Part shown: in pieces, positions 36,237 through 46,500 of the stretch
Layout: each line of letters starts with the position of its first letter
Numbering within the stretch: the stretch's first letter is position 1
NCBI GenBank assembly: GCA_019055375.1
Contig: JAHQIW010000362.1
Span: 62,001-126,000, forward strand
Source of the DNA: Parelaphostrongylus tenuis
Taxonomy: Eukaryota; Nematoda; Chromadorea; Rhabditida; Metastrongylidae
DNA length: 64,000 bases
Direction of reading: 5' to 3'
Program-made: the position numbers and the translations under genes
The notes under the pieces: model-generated
What the model was told of the DNA's origin: nothing
Databases searched by the model: none
Seen by the model: the letters and a program-made list of their open reading frames with translations, nothing else

Positions 36237-36600
36237 ACCTAGCTGACAAATCATCCTTGCTCAGGAACGAAAAATATCAGCGCTAAAAACTTTGGAAGCA
36301 CTTTGGATTAATACCACCAATTCAACCGTAAGCCGAAGGGAGGAATGCCTCGTTATCACTCGTGAAATGAGCCATTATATAAGACTGTTGTTTTGATGGG
36401 TAAGGTGCATTACGAGCCTACGTGATCTCCTTCAGGTGATCTCCACGAATCTTCAGTGGAACACATATAAATAACGGTGAGTACGTTGAGATGATTTTGA
36501 GCTTGATGCGATTAAAATCTAGATTTGGTAATATTTTAAAGGAGTAATGGAGGTGTTTGACTGATTGGATTGCAGACAATTTGACCTTTCCGGACCACTG

Positions 36601-37206
36601 TCGTAATTCTCCGAATAGCTCTTCTCCTGTACCAGAAAAGAAAATATTTGGGCAGACAATATTTCGAGTAAGGCACTTCGACGACGTCGTTCTTGGTCAT
36701 CGTAGTGTCCACCAAGTCGTGATTGATACATTCCACTGATACTGCTCATGCAAATCATCATCATAGCTTTCATATCTATTGAAGGATGTTGTTAGAATCT
36801 CCCACCAAGATCTCAAAAGCTAGTAAAGCTCATCCATTTAGAATCACGGCAACAAAGAGTTTTGATTTTGCCATTTTTGATTAGAAAAGGCTATATGACG
36901 GTTCATTTTACTTCTCAAGAGTAGGCGTGTAACTCAGCTGTTAAGAGATCTCCGAGCTACGTATGTACTTCCAACTGATTTCAATATGCTTTTGCGGTAG
37001 ACCGGACGTATTAAAGACACAATCTACTGTCTATGGAAACGCATCCACGCGAAAATGTACGAACACGTTCACACATGAACGAGGCACATCATTCAATCCA
37101 TCATAGAACAAAAAAAAAGAGTTTATCCTATCTATGCACTAAGGCTTATACAGGACTTTTGCCTAACGTTTGGTCCATTAACCCTCGCAAAATCGCGTTG
37201 GGTGGC
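36601..37206. other. No supported gene
   Basis: No recognisable feature between the PLE tail and the TA microsatellite. Confidence 0.4.
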
Positions 37207-37445
37207 CATATATATATATAAGAGATAATGTGATATAATATATATATATATGTATACAATGTAGATATATATATATATATATATATGAGGATAAAGGATA
37301 ATATATATATATATACAATGTATATATTCAGGTAGATACATATATGTACGCACATATATATACATATGTTCATACATACAGATATATATACATATATATA
37401 TATATGCATGCCATACATGCATGCAAAACATACTTTATCTATACA
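37207..37445. repeat. TA-rich microsatellite
   Basis: Several TA/TATATG blocks with interruptions. The overlapping tyrosine/isoleucine-rich frames of about 100 codons come from the repeat. Confidence 0.9.
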
Positions 37446-38119
37446 TACACGCGCACTCGAATATAGATGATGTGAATCAAAAAGAGACAAAGAGGAGTGG
37501 GCTCTCGATTACTATGGGAAATGCTGTTTATGGGCGTTGATTTGAACTTCAATGTAGAACATCTGATCCATTTGAGAAAAACAGCAGAGACAAGCTTATG
37601 ACGGATGGTTTTCTCGTTCCACAAACAAGCGTAGGCACAGCTCACCGGACAGCGCTGTCATAGCCAAATAGGGACTTTTCTCACGCCTGCTCAACACACT
37701 TGATGGCTTTCTATATTTGCATCCATGCAAGTAATATTAAGTGAGAAGAAGAAGAAGAAGTGTGTGAGAAGGAGGTAAGAACTCGGCACGTTTGTGTCTA
37801 CCCCAGCAAGATTTCATCAAAGTTTTGACGTCAAGCTTCATAGAATCAAAACAAGTTTCATAACGATGTTAAAAAATCTCAGTCGTTATTGTGCCGCCAT
37901 AGAATATGGACGTTTGTAAAGTAATTTACTCACTATTCATAGATAAAGATTATAATTTATGCTATGCAAAATTGCATGCTCATTCAATAAAGATCATTTG
38001 GGCGTTATGTTCTCGTTATATTAGTCAAGTTGTATGGGTAGCGGATTTCAGAGCGCTCATGTTTCTTGACATTTTATCGATAATCAAACAAAAAATGCTC
38101 GTCTTGTCAATGTGAGATG
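37446..38119. other. No supported gene; short GAA run
   Basis: A short GAA run lies at about 37745-37760. No exon or element was recognised. Confidence 0.4.
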
Positions 38120-38308
38120 GATACCTAAGAGAATTGAGTGGTCAGCAAAAACGCGGCCTCAAGCGGGAATCGGACCCGCGTTTCATCCTATCCGGGGACA
38201 CGTGCTCTACCACTACACCACCGAGGCACATTTGCCCGACCACTCGTTCTTCAACATCTCAATGTTAGCTATCAGCCACCAGTTCACCACTCAATTCTCT
38301 TAGGTATC
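38120..38308 (-). mobile_element. T2 element, copy 1: TIR element carrying a tRNA-like sequence
   Basis: The outermost 23 bp (38120-38142 and 38286-38308) are perfect inverted complements; the inner part reads GAATTGAGTGGT. Inside, on the minus strand, lies a tRNA-like unit. The same body recurs at 50.6 kb (plus) and 58.35 kb (minus), sharing TGGTGGCTGATAGCTAACA and GCAAATGTGCCT. At 189 bp with TIRs and no coding capacity it resembles a MITE with an internal RNA polymerase III-type promoter. Confidence 0.75.
38156..38227 (-). tRNA. tRNA-like sequence, likely pseudo-tRNA
   Basis: The 72 nt fold as a cloverleaf. Acceptor GCCTCGG pairs with TTGAGGC (7 pairs, two G-U). The D stem is GTG/CAC around TAGTGGTAGAG. 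The anticodon stem TGTCC/GGATG has loop CCGGATA. The T stem GCGGG/CCCGC has loop TCCGATT. Two invariant positions are wrong: C instead of U33 before the putative anticodon GGA, and C instead of T in the T-loop. Its place inside a repeated TIR element also argues against a working tRNA. It could still act as a pol III promoter. Confidence 0.5.
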
Positions 38309-39098
38309 TAGTAAAAATCATAACAATGCGGAATGCAATGAAATACATTTAATTCCTGTAAGATGAATAATCAATTTACACTGGCTCAGTAATTAATGTG
38401 AGAATAACTTTTACCCTTCGATGAAGAACGTCTCCAACTGCGATTGTATGACGAATTGCCTTTATGCTACGCTTCCACCGCTCATAACTCAAGACTACGC
38501 AAAAGTCTGCGTTTCAGCGAACGTATCAGCTTTTAAAATCGGATTAGTAGTCGATTACTAGTCAAATTGTTTATTAGTAATCCCGTTCAAAACGTTTTTC
38601 TCCCATTTTCGGGATTACTAAGCCCACGAGATCAGTATAGCATTAATCGACTAACGTCTCCACGTCTTCGTCCTTTCAAAGCAGGATCAATTTAAGGCAA
38701 TTATCTACAGTCGTTTGCCCTCGCTCACAATGTGGGGATTGCTGTCGTATTCAGATAAGAATTTCTGTATAATTTTCAAGCGTAATATGAGTTTTGTCGA
38801 TGTGGTGAAAGGTCTCGCAGTGGACGAAATTAAGAGAATATTAGAGGAGTTGGCTTCGGAGAATCAACAGAGGAAAATTGTGAACGATAGAAGAATCGAT
38901 GATAAGACGCTGTTAGAGTAGGTAGAAATTTTTGAAATGCTAATTCAGGTAATTCTTATATTGTTTAGTCGATCGTTTTTTTAGAGGACCGCAGTAATGA
39001 TGAAGAAAATTATGCAATAATCACTGCTTTGCATACGTATTTAATATATTTATGCAATAAATAGGCGGGGCGGGTGTAGCGTGCTCAAGTGGTTAGCA
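38309..39098. other. No supported gene
   Basis: A 68-codon plus frame at 38715-38921 reads MSFVDVVKGLAVDEIKRIL and ELASENQQRKIVNDRRIDD. It looks protein-like, but I do not recognise it and see no clear splice context. Confidence 0.35.
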
Positions 39099-39660
39099 TT
39101 AGGTTGGAACGAAAATTTCCATCGTTTGAATGGGAATGTCGTTTTTCGCATGGATCGTGTGTGATTTTCATATCATATGAAAGGTCTACTTCTTGCGCAT
39201 CTATTCATATATAAGGACCGAGTTTGGGACAAGTTGACCGAGAAGTACCCAGAACTTGTTCGTCGAAGGCGCGCTTTGTTTCAGCAAGACAACGCAAAAC
39301 CACACACAGCCAAAAAGACAAAGACAAAGTTTGAGGAATTGGACGGAGTTGAGATAATATCGCATCCATCCTCTACTCCGGACGTTCCTCCATCTGATTA
39401 CGGCCTTTTCCAATCATTGCAACACTTCTTCAGAGGTCGCCGATTCGAATCTTTCGATGAAGTTGAAGAAGCATGTCAAGAGTTCTTTGATTCAAAGCCG
39501 AAGGAGTGGTACATCGATCAGATCCGAAACCTGGCGGACCGATGGCGAAAAGTGGTGGATAATGATGGCGTGTACTTTGAATAGTTGTTCTTGTTTGTTG
39601 TCTGAATATATGCATAAATTCTGAATGTTTTTTTAGACGATGGAAACTTTTTTCCTAGTA
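39099..39660 (+). mobile_element. Internally deleted mariner with intact 3' half
   Basis: The left end TTAGGTTGGAACGAAAATTT and the inverted right end (on the other strand CTAGGAAAAAAGTTTCCATC) share TTTCCATCG and the mariner-like TTAGG/CTAGG start. The left TIR is followed within about 50 bp by the middle of the transposase, so the N-terminal half is deleted. The full element is about 560 bp instead of the usual about 1.3 kb. The right TIR is more diverged than the left. Confidence 0.75.
39177..39584 (+). pseudogene. Mariner transposase C-terminal half
   Basis: 135 open codons. RRRALFQQDNAKPHTAKKT carries the second catalytic aspartate. SHPSSTPDVPPSDYGLFQSL carries the third in PSDY, with one extra residue between them compared with the usual D34D spacing. 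RRFESFDEVEEACQEFFDSK and LADRWRKVVDNDGVYFE complete a normal C-terminus. The DNA-binding domain and first catalytic aspartate are absent, so the fragment cannot transpose. It is the best-preserved mariner coding sequence here. Confidence 0.9.
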
Positions 39661-40809
39661 GAACCGTTATAGCCCGTACATTCGTTATTTCTTGGAAATT
39701 TCTCTCCGTCCTAAGAACTTCCTGGTTTTTTTGCATTGAAGGTGGGGAATAAACATCCCTATCATTATGCGGGCTTGGGCCTTTCATTTCTATCTCAAAT
39801 TGCCAAACAAACCCTCTAATAAGCGCAAGCGTACGCATGAGAACATTTCAAGATGTAGGGAAAATCTTGGAATATCGGATTTATACGACTCATTTGGAGT
39901 TTTTCTGAAAGCGGAGAAGAAACCTCGATCTAAAAAAAAATCGCGCTCCTCGTTTGAATCGCACAGCGCTATAGATCAAGTCGTCACGAAAAGGTGATGA
40001 TTTCAAGTGAGAAACGTAATTTTATTTTTGCTATTAGATTGCTGTAAGAAGGTCTAAAAAAGCTATAGTAGCAGAATCTACGAGACGTAGGCTATTGAAT
40101 GACTGCTGAAAGGTCGAAGAAAAGGATTAGTTTTTGTCACCAGAGGGCAAAACATACTTTCTTACAGCAGAATTGTGATTTGGTGGAAGTGATCTTGATT
40201 TTGCTGCTATAGGACTGTTTCTTTAGAAGACGAGTATTGAGCGAGATTGAAGGTGTCGAATATTCACTAATAGTTTGAGGAAGAGTGGTTTAGAACTTGT
40301 CTTCAAAGGGTAAAATGCTCCCGTAGCAGAAGTATACCATAAATAAAACAAGCAACATGCAGCGCAATGAATGGAGGTAGCTTGCAACAAAGATGGTCTT
40401 TGGTTCGATCCCACGCCCCACGTTAAACAAACTCCTCAACACTGCGAGATCGGAAGCAAAATAAACAAAGGTGGGAAAGGTGCAGGTTAATCACGATTGT
40501 TCTGATAAATCTCGTTATATCTTTATATCTTAGCTAGATATTTATATATGAAAAGAACAAGTACGTGAAATAAGCAGTGAGATTATCATGAATGGAAGCG
40601 TTAATGACGTTAGTGACGGTTGTGGTGGTATTGATAACTATATGCCGGAATCTGAATTGAGGAAGTGGAGCAAGTGATAATGTGGTCTTACTAGAATCTT
40701 CACAGGAAAGTATCGCAAGCAAACTCCTTTGCAGCAATGATTCCTAAGAATGAAGGAAAAAAGTTCATATCAAACTAAGCTTGAACGACATTCAAGCTAA
40801 AGCTGATCA
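39661..40809. other. No supported gene
   Basis: AAACGTAATTTTATTTTTGC and nearby sequence at 40014-40080 faintly resemble the family C interior at 61.56 kb. GGTTCGATCCCACGCCCC at 40404 looks like an isolated B box. Neither is strong enough to call separately. Confidence 0.35.
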
Positions 40810-40810
40810 T

Positions 40811-41695
40811 TATGTTGGTACAAAAGTAATAGCGGTTTGTGCATTGTTGAAAGTTCTCGTTCGATACTGGAATAAATTCCTAGATAAGTGTGATTATACT
40901 GTATATTATTTTAATGCTCATTTCTCGCTTTAAGTTTGTTGGCAACAACGTTTTACTTGCCGTTTATTTCAGTTATTTTCACACTATGCAAAGGATTTGG
41001 TTGGCACAAAAGTTATGGCAGTCGTAGACCATGAAGTTGAAATGGGCCATAATGCAGCAACAAGTCTCAATATCAAGAACGCATTTGGCCGAGGAACTGC
41101 TAACGAACGTACAGTGCAGCGGTAGTTCAAGATTTTCTTGTGAAAGAGACGCATTTCAACAATGCATGAACAGCAATTACATTTTCACAAACCTCATCAA
41201 AGTCATGAGAAAAGCACTCATCGAAGTTGATACTTTCAAGCCTACGTGAGATGCTGCAAGAAACACTCAAAGGCGACCAGTCTAGTGCCGTTTACCATTT
41301 GAACAATTTGGTAAGCCGAAAAGGTTGGCATAGAAATAATGGCGGTTTAACTACAGTCAGCCAACAACCACACGCCGCACAACGAACGCTCCAAAAACTT
41401 AAGGAGTTGGGCTATAAAGTTTTGCCTGATCCTGCATATTTGTCGTGGAAAAGGAGCCGTATTTCGTGGGAAGACAGACACAGAAAGCATGGCATCCACG
41501 CTGTCTGCGTTTGTCTTCTCACAAGATATGCACGCAAAGGTGTCTATCAGCGTATCTGAAAACCTTTGGGGAGATGGATGCGGGGAGACGATTACAAGTT
41601 CTGAGTGAACATTATCACCAAAGAATGATGGAATTTCATTGTAAAGGCTTCTACAGAGACGATTTCAATAAAAAGGCTATCTATATGTTCTATAT
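40811..41695 (+). pseudogene. Degenerate mariner of a second type
   Basis: The left end ATGTTGGTACAAAAGTAATA resembles the TTAGGTTGGTGCAAAAGTAA terminus of cecropia-subfamily mariners. Coding relics follow: GHNAATSLNIKNAFGRGTAN and ERTVQR (N-terminal helix-turn-helix, about 41040-41125), LREMLQETLKGDQSSAVYHL (about 41237), QQPHAAQRTLQKLKELGYKV and LPDPAYLS (about 41364-41440, catalytic DNARPH eroded), and FHCKGFYRDDFNKKAI near the C-terminus. Frameshifts and stops are frequent. The right TIR is absent; a SINE-like element abuts the 3' end. A second TIR-like start lies at about 40993. Confidence 0.75.
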
Positions 41696-41910
41696 AGGGG
41701 GCGCCGTGGCCGAATAGTTGTGATGCTCGCCGCGGAGCACGTGGAGCCCCATCCCAACACTTTCCGGCAGTCAACAAACACACCTTATGAAACACCACAG
41801 TCAGGCTATCTTTGAGATCCCAAGGAGACATGCTCGATCAGTATTCTACTTCATTCAAGAAGAAGACGAAAAACGAATTGAATGCTAGAAGTACTGGGAT
41901 CCGGACAATA
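41696..41910 (+). repeat. T4 SINE-like element, copy 2
   Basis: Head GGGGCGCCGTGGCCGAATAG resembles a tRNA-Leu or tRNA-Ser 5' end with an A box. The body has CCGGCAGTCAACAAA, GAGATCCCAAGGAGAC and TTCAAGAAGAAGACGAAAAA. It ends AATTGAATGCTAGAAGTACT. It lies exactly where the mariner remnant loses its 3' end, suggesting insertion there. Confidence 0.75.
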
Positions 41911-42357
41911 AAAATTGTGATGAGCGGCCATGAAAATAGATAAATAAACAAATGAATAATATGTTCCATATTACATCTATATTTCTCATGTTTCAACAAG
42001 AAAGCTATATCGCCGTGAAAGGAACTATATTTCCAGCTGGTGTATAACATTCTCTTCTTTTTCAGTCGATGCTCTTGTACTCATTTGATAGCTCGAGAAT
42101 TGTCGATTTTTATTTTGAGCTTGGTTTCCAGCTCGATCTTCATACTACGTTTTACTATTGGAAAAAGATAACGTTTTGTTTTGAAGGCGCGTTGTTTCAA
42201 CTTTACAGCGAATTTCTTGGTACTTTCTCTAGTTAAATTCCGATTATGGGAAACTTCAACTCTACAAAAAGCAGGATGTTAGTGAACAGACTTTTATAAC
42301 GCGTTTTGAGTGAAAATAAGGCTCATGTATACATTTTTCAATAGTGCATGTGGAATA
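41911..42357. other. No supported gene
   Basis: AT-rich DNA without recognised features. Confidence 0.4.
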
Positions 42358-42580
42358 GCGCATGTAACGCAGTGGTGAGGTGTTGTGCTTCACACACAAG
42401 GTCGATGGTTCGATTTTGCGTACACGGTTCACCAAGCCCATCCATACCTCCGGTCGGTGAGACAGACCAGGGTTCTCTAATGTACTGATGGGCCTGCCAA
42501 GGCCATCAACACATGGTCTCAATGAAGATCTTCGTAGAGGTGAGAACTGGACTGGGTACATGAAATCACTCAAGTGCTAA
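42358..42580 (+). repeat. T3 SINE-like element, copy 2
   Basis: GCGCATGTAACGCAGTGGT, then GGTCGATGGTTCGATTTTGCG (A- and B-box-like), followed by CACGGTTCACCAAGCCCATC. It aligns with the 10.3-kb copy through the first about 130 bp. The 3' part, TGGGCCTGCCAAGGCCATCA, is not found in the other copy. Confidence 0.65.
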
Positions 42581-43664
42581 TTGACTAAAAGGATTAAGTA
42601 GTGCACGTATGATGGCAAAGATTGCAACAATGAATGATGTTTATAGTTGAGATTGGCCGAAAATTTTCGAAAGTCGTTGCAAAGTCGTTGAGTTGGCATT
42701 ATACTGCAATCTGCAAATCTTTTTTTTTTGCCAAAACAACTCTTATTTTGCAATTGCTTTCGCATAATCTTGTCATTTTCTTTAAGTTACAGCCTCTGGT
42801 TGCTTCTCAAGTACTGGTCGCCCATACTGAGAGCGTACTCTCCTCTGCCTATTTCCCATTCTCAGTTTCACACGGTCTCAATCAGCTACTGTAATGGCGA
42901 CGTTGGAACAAAGGCACTTGTGAGAAAACAGACTCAGCAGACATGACATTTCCGCACACCGCCTCCTGCGAGTGCAACGCAAGCCGCGGCAGGACGCCGC
43001 CCTTCCTGTCAACACTGGCCCTCAAAGAGTTAACCGTAAAGACTTGTTGGAATTTCGATAAGCGATAAGGAGTATAGACCCCGCTGTTGATTTCCTCGTT
43101 TGGAATATCTCTTAAAATCGACTTAATTGGAATTAGTAGATACGATTGACTGTATATCTCCTCTACACAGTGACTGTCGGAGGCTACCAATTACTAACAA
43201 TATTTTTGTCCCTATAGTTGAGTTTCGTACCGAATTCCACACCCAAAGAATTGGGACCTGATTTCCACGGAGGGTTTTCGGAATGCAAATGGTTACTTTG
43301 TATTTAAATCAGATCTCAGGAATTACATCTGCTTGAGAGCGATGGGATTATTGTATGAAGTCATTCTAGTCTGTTTTACTCGTGTTCTTGTTGGCGAATT
43401 GACACCAGGTCGTAGGCCATCTGACACTATTTGCCGCGGCAAGGAACTACTCATGGATAGCCTACGATTGCAAATGTCGAATATAATGAGATGAAAGATT
43501 ATTTAGAAGCTGATAATATCATTTTAGATTGGCCGATATACTCGAGACATATGTATTATTTGTTTAACTAGCTTTTCAGCACTCTCTGCCTTGCTCAGAG
43601 TCATTGTGAAACGTTGTGGGCAAAGCACTGTAATCAGTTATGAAGAAGACGAAAACACCGCAAC
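42581..43664. other. No supported gene
   Basis: No recognised exon or element; the 102-codon minus frame at 42882-43190 lacks known motifs. Confidence 0.4.
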
Positions 43665-43772
43665 GACAGGTGGGGGCTGGTGACCGAGCGGCCAGTTATG
43701 TTCGGTGCGATAGGGTGAAATATGGGTTCGAATCTCACCTGACGCAGAAGTTTTGCACATGACTCTTCACAC
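43665..43772 (+). repeat. T1 tRNA-like element, copy 2
   Basis: GGTGACCGAGCGGCCAGTTA is an A-box-like start. ATATGGGTTCGAATCTCACC is a good B box and T arm. CTGACGC then GAAGTTTTGCACATGACTCT matches the right flank of the element at the window start (CTGACGCGAAAGTTTTGCAC). The left flank is not conserved and the anticodon arm is unreadable, so it is a decayed copy. Confidence 0.55.
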
Positions 43773-46058
43773 CAGCTGTATACGTCTTCATACCGTGTTT
43801 ATGTGTGTGGCTGTGAGCGTGTTTGATTGCTGTCATTCTTCCACATAGTAGGAATCTTTCACAGATGTGGGTACACACGCCGGCGGCGTACATTCACGCG
43901 AGTTCTCGATGCACTATTAGATAGAAGGATGCTTGGAGGTTTCACGATTAGAAGACAAATTACGATCGGGTCAATGTTTCTGTGAAAGAGCAATTTTTGC
44001 TGACATTAACCAGAGTAAAGGAATGCGGGCAGGTCATGTTCGCTGCCCATATAAATTTATCATTCATGCTGAGTGCAGTAATATAGTCGTAATATGTTTG
44101 GACCCATTCATAACGTGCTTGGGGTGTGCATTCATAATGCTTTTTCATCGTATATGAAGCCCGATTCTATAAATACAACTGAACCCTGGGGAAATCCGGT
44201 GACTATGTTTGAGCACTATATCACGTATTACGTAAATCTTCCTTAGGTACAAAAATGAGCCAGAGTGTAAATGAATTGAGAATCAACAGGTCAGAGAGAT
44301 AATATAAGATTGAATAAATGTCTGAAGAAGAGAGAAAATGACGAGAAGAAGGAAGAACGTACAGTGAAAAGGAGAGGTGTAAGGTGAATGGATAGTGGAG
44401 ATCATTTCCATAGCTAGAAAATTGGTTCTAAGTAACTCGCATCCTCAATGTCAACCGAAAATCACATTGTAAAGTAATGCTTGCAAAATGCATTGCTTCC
44501 ATAGGAGGTACGGACGTACAATCACTGACGTAAGTAAAAATGAGACGTAACGAACTTTGTGAAGGAGATAATTTTGTCATAGCTCGGATGAACACTTCAC
44601 TCATAGATCAAACTGGATGCAGTCAACTAGGACTAGCTGAATCCATCAATATTTAGGTTTTTTACGAATTCTCGCAGTCGACTCGAATAAATTTGAATAA
44701 CAAACAATCGGATGTGCTGGTGAATTTCGAGAGTCCAGCGAAATCTATAGGATGTCACACCACTAACATTTTCATTGCATTGGCAAGCTTTTCAATAGAA
44801 TTCATGTCAATGAAAACATCTGCGTCCACTAGTAGTGAAGTTGATCAACAAAATAAAAGCGAATTGGTATGACAAAGAGCTGAACTTTATCACACAATGA
44901 GCAATTAACTTTAACGGTGGAATCGCTCCAGCGATTCTAATGCGCTATAAATACGCTTGAAGCCCGGAGAATTTTCTATGCATACAGTGCACATGCATCA
45001 ACAAGTGAAGTAACTCTTTTAGAATGACAGCATGTCGCCATATTCTCCCATTCTTTTACCAACGTTGTGAACTCTTTGCGTAGAAACTATTCTGTAAAGA
45101 CGGAGAAACAATTCTCAAATAAATAATCAAAATTACGCGGTTTCGGAAGCGGCAGTTGATGTCTGTGCTTGCAGCGCGATTGTCGTTATTTATTTAAAAA
45201 TTTTCTGTTTGGAAAAAGTTCTCGGATTTCTTTTCTCAGATTTATTTTGATAATCAGATGCGATAAGATTTGCTCTACGCGGTCATACTTTATGTTGTAT
45301 TATATTGTGTATAAGAGAAGAAAACTCTGGAGTGAAACGTGATATCCTTTTCGTTCTTGCAAAGCAAAGAAGAGACCTCTTAAGACGCAAATTAACTATC
45401 AGAGTTACCAAGATTTATGATATCAGATGGTTACATAACATTTGATAAAAAGCCGTCGATAGTGCCCAGCTGAGCGAAGAGAAATCGAACGTCAGACGTA
45501 ATTTTGTTCCCGCTGCCATGGCGTAATCAGAAGTCCTTCTCTAAAACCAAGTGAAGAAATGGGATCGTCGAGATTTAAGCTATGGAATTGTTACTAAGAG
45601 CATAGGAAAACCCTTCGTCCAGCGAAGACGGTTCAGTCCTAACTTTCTTGGTCTTATATTCCAACATTAGTTCAATCGTTTAAGCGGCATTATTTCGAAG
45701 CTTGAATTCTTAGAAGTAGATTCTCTGAAATCGCTGATATCTCAAACGAATTCTAAGTTCTTCAAAAACACACATACTATAGTTTACTTGTGCATAATGA
45801 AAGAAAATGAGATTTCACTGATTGACTATCAAACACATGAAAAGTTTTGAAAAATTTTTGAAGGTTTATTTTTTGAAATCTTTACTTCGTTTTCTATTTG
45901 TGATTTTGTATACATTCTATATTTTTATTTTATATTTTTATTTGATATACATTCTGTACATACATTTATCTATTTCATTAATTCCAGCTCCAAAACGCCC
46001 ATCGAGCACTATAATTTTCGTGTGTTTGGAGTTTGCAAGTTTGAAGAGTTAAACGACG
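43773..46058. other. No supported gene; possible solo mariner TIR
   Basis: About 2.3 kb without recognisable genes. At 45839-45870 AAAAGTTTTGAAAAATTTTT and GAAGGTTTA resemble the TIR of the 13.1-kb mariner (AAAAGTTCTGGAAAATTTTT then GAAAGTTTC). This could be a solo end, but AT-rich chance similarity is possible. Confidence 0.35.
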
Positions 46059-46176
46059 TCAAATTTATTATACCGTTCTTTTCGAGTGTTTTCTCAAGAC
46101 CACGCTCAAATTTCAACATATCTCATAAATGCTATCTGAGCCAACTTGTCATGTGGTATGTTGAATGGGCTCTTGT

Positions 46177-46225
46177 ACAGCCCGATACAGGTGTTTCGAC
46201 CTTACAATCTCGTTTATCGGGCTGT
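46177..46225 (-). ncRNA. Hammerhead-like fold, 9-bp stem I, mutated core
   Basis: On the minus strand, stem I ACAGCCCGA pairs perfectly with UCGGGCUGU (9 bp). Stem II is GAUU, loop GUAA, GGUC. GAAAC is intact. Stem III is AC, loop ACCU, GU, followed by A at the cleavage position. The CUGANGA box has become UAAACGA, changing three residues needed for catalysis. The fold is well kept while the core is lost, so it should be inactive as written. Confidence 0.5.
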
Positions 46226-46411
46226 GGTCTTAAGAAAACACTCGAAAAGAACGGTATGATAGATTTAAAAACACCAGCCAAGAGAAATCGAATGTACAAA
46301 ACTGCTGTTCTAGTAATTTTCACTTGACAGCAATGCAGTGTAAATCGTTCGTCGTCGCTAACTCTTAGTGTGGGGACTGGAGCACTCACAGAGGATTGGC
46401 TATAAGACGAA

Positions 46412-46449
46412 GGGACGAAACTGTAAGGTCGAAACACGTGTATCGGGCT
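46412..46449 (+). ncRNA. Hammerhead-like relic, partner of the minus-strand fold
   Basis: GGGACGA stands where CUGANGA is expected, then AACUGUAAGGUC (stem II with GUAA loop), intact GAAAC, ACGU loop, GUA and UCGGGCU. The 5' strand of stem I is not found just upstream, so the fold is incomplete. It is oriented away from its partner 190 bp to the left. Confidence 0.4.
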
Positions 46450-46500
46450 ACACAGGAGTCCATTAACAGACCACATGACATGTTGGCTCAGATAGCAATA

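Larger units (their letters stand above)
35090..36600 (+). mobile_element. PLE copy P2, right half of a head-to-head pair
   Basis: It starts in the RT just upstream of motif A (SFDVTALYT at about 35215) and runs through motifs B and C, the thumb, and the GIY-YIG domain. The 3' region (CTTCGG...GGAATGCCTCGTTATCAC, AATGGAGGTGTTTGACTG, TTTGACCTTTCCGGACC) mirrors 33.3-33.6 kb. The tail loses similarity after about 36595. The junction with P1 is near 35085-35190, where each copy is truncated at a different point in the RT. Confidence 0.9.
46060..46500. repeat. Compound inverted repeat containing two hammerhead-like folds
   Basis: Two inverted pairs interlock. Positions 46060-46103 pair with 46224-46267 (shared core CCGTTCTTTTCGAGTGTTTT). 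Positions 46130-46206 pair with 46419-46497 (GCTATCTGAGCCAAC, CATGTGGT, CCCGATACA, TTTCGACCTTAC). Related sequence occurs at 15.76-15.90 kb. The open frames on both strands here follow from the symmetry and are not supported as genes. Confidence 0.7.

Noticed and set aside
37132..37490. Overlapping Tyr/Ile-rich open frames of 99-114 codons
   Set aside because: They are translations of a TA microsatellite and have no independent coding signal.
38156..38227. Functional tRNA-Ser(GGA) gene
   Set aside because: U33 is C, the T-loop has C in place of T55, and the sequence is embedded in a repeated TIR element; kept only as tRNA-like.
40400..40425. GGTTCGATCCCACGCCCC as a tRNA or SINE B box
   Set aside because: No A box at the right distance and no second copy of the flank in this window.
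43580..43640. CTCAGAG...GTGAAACGTTGTGG as a PLE tail
   Set aside because: Only the GAAACGTT part matches; the upstream box is not CTGANGA.
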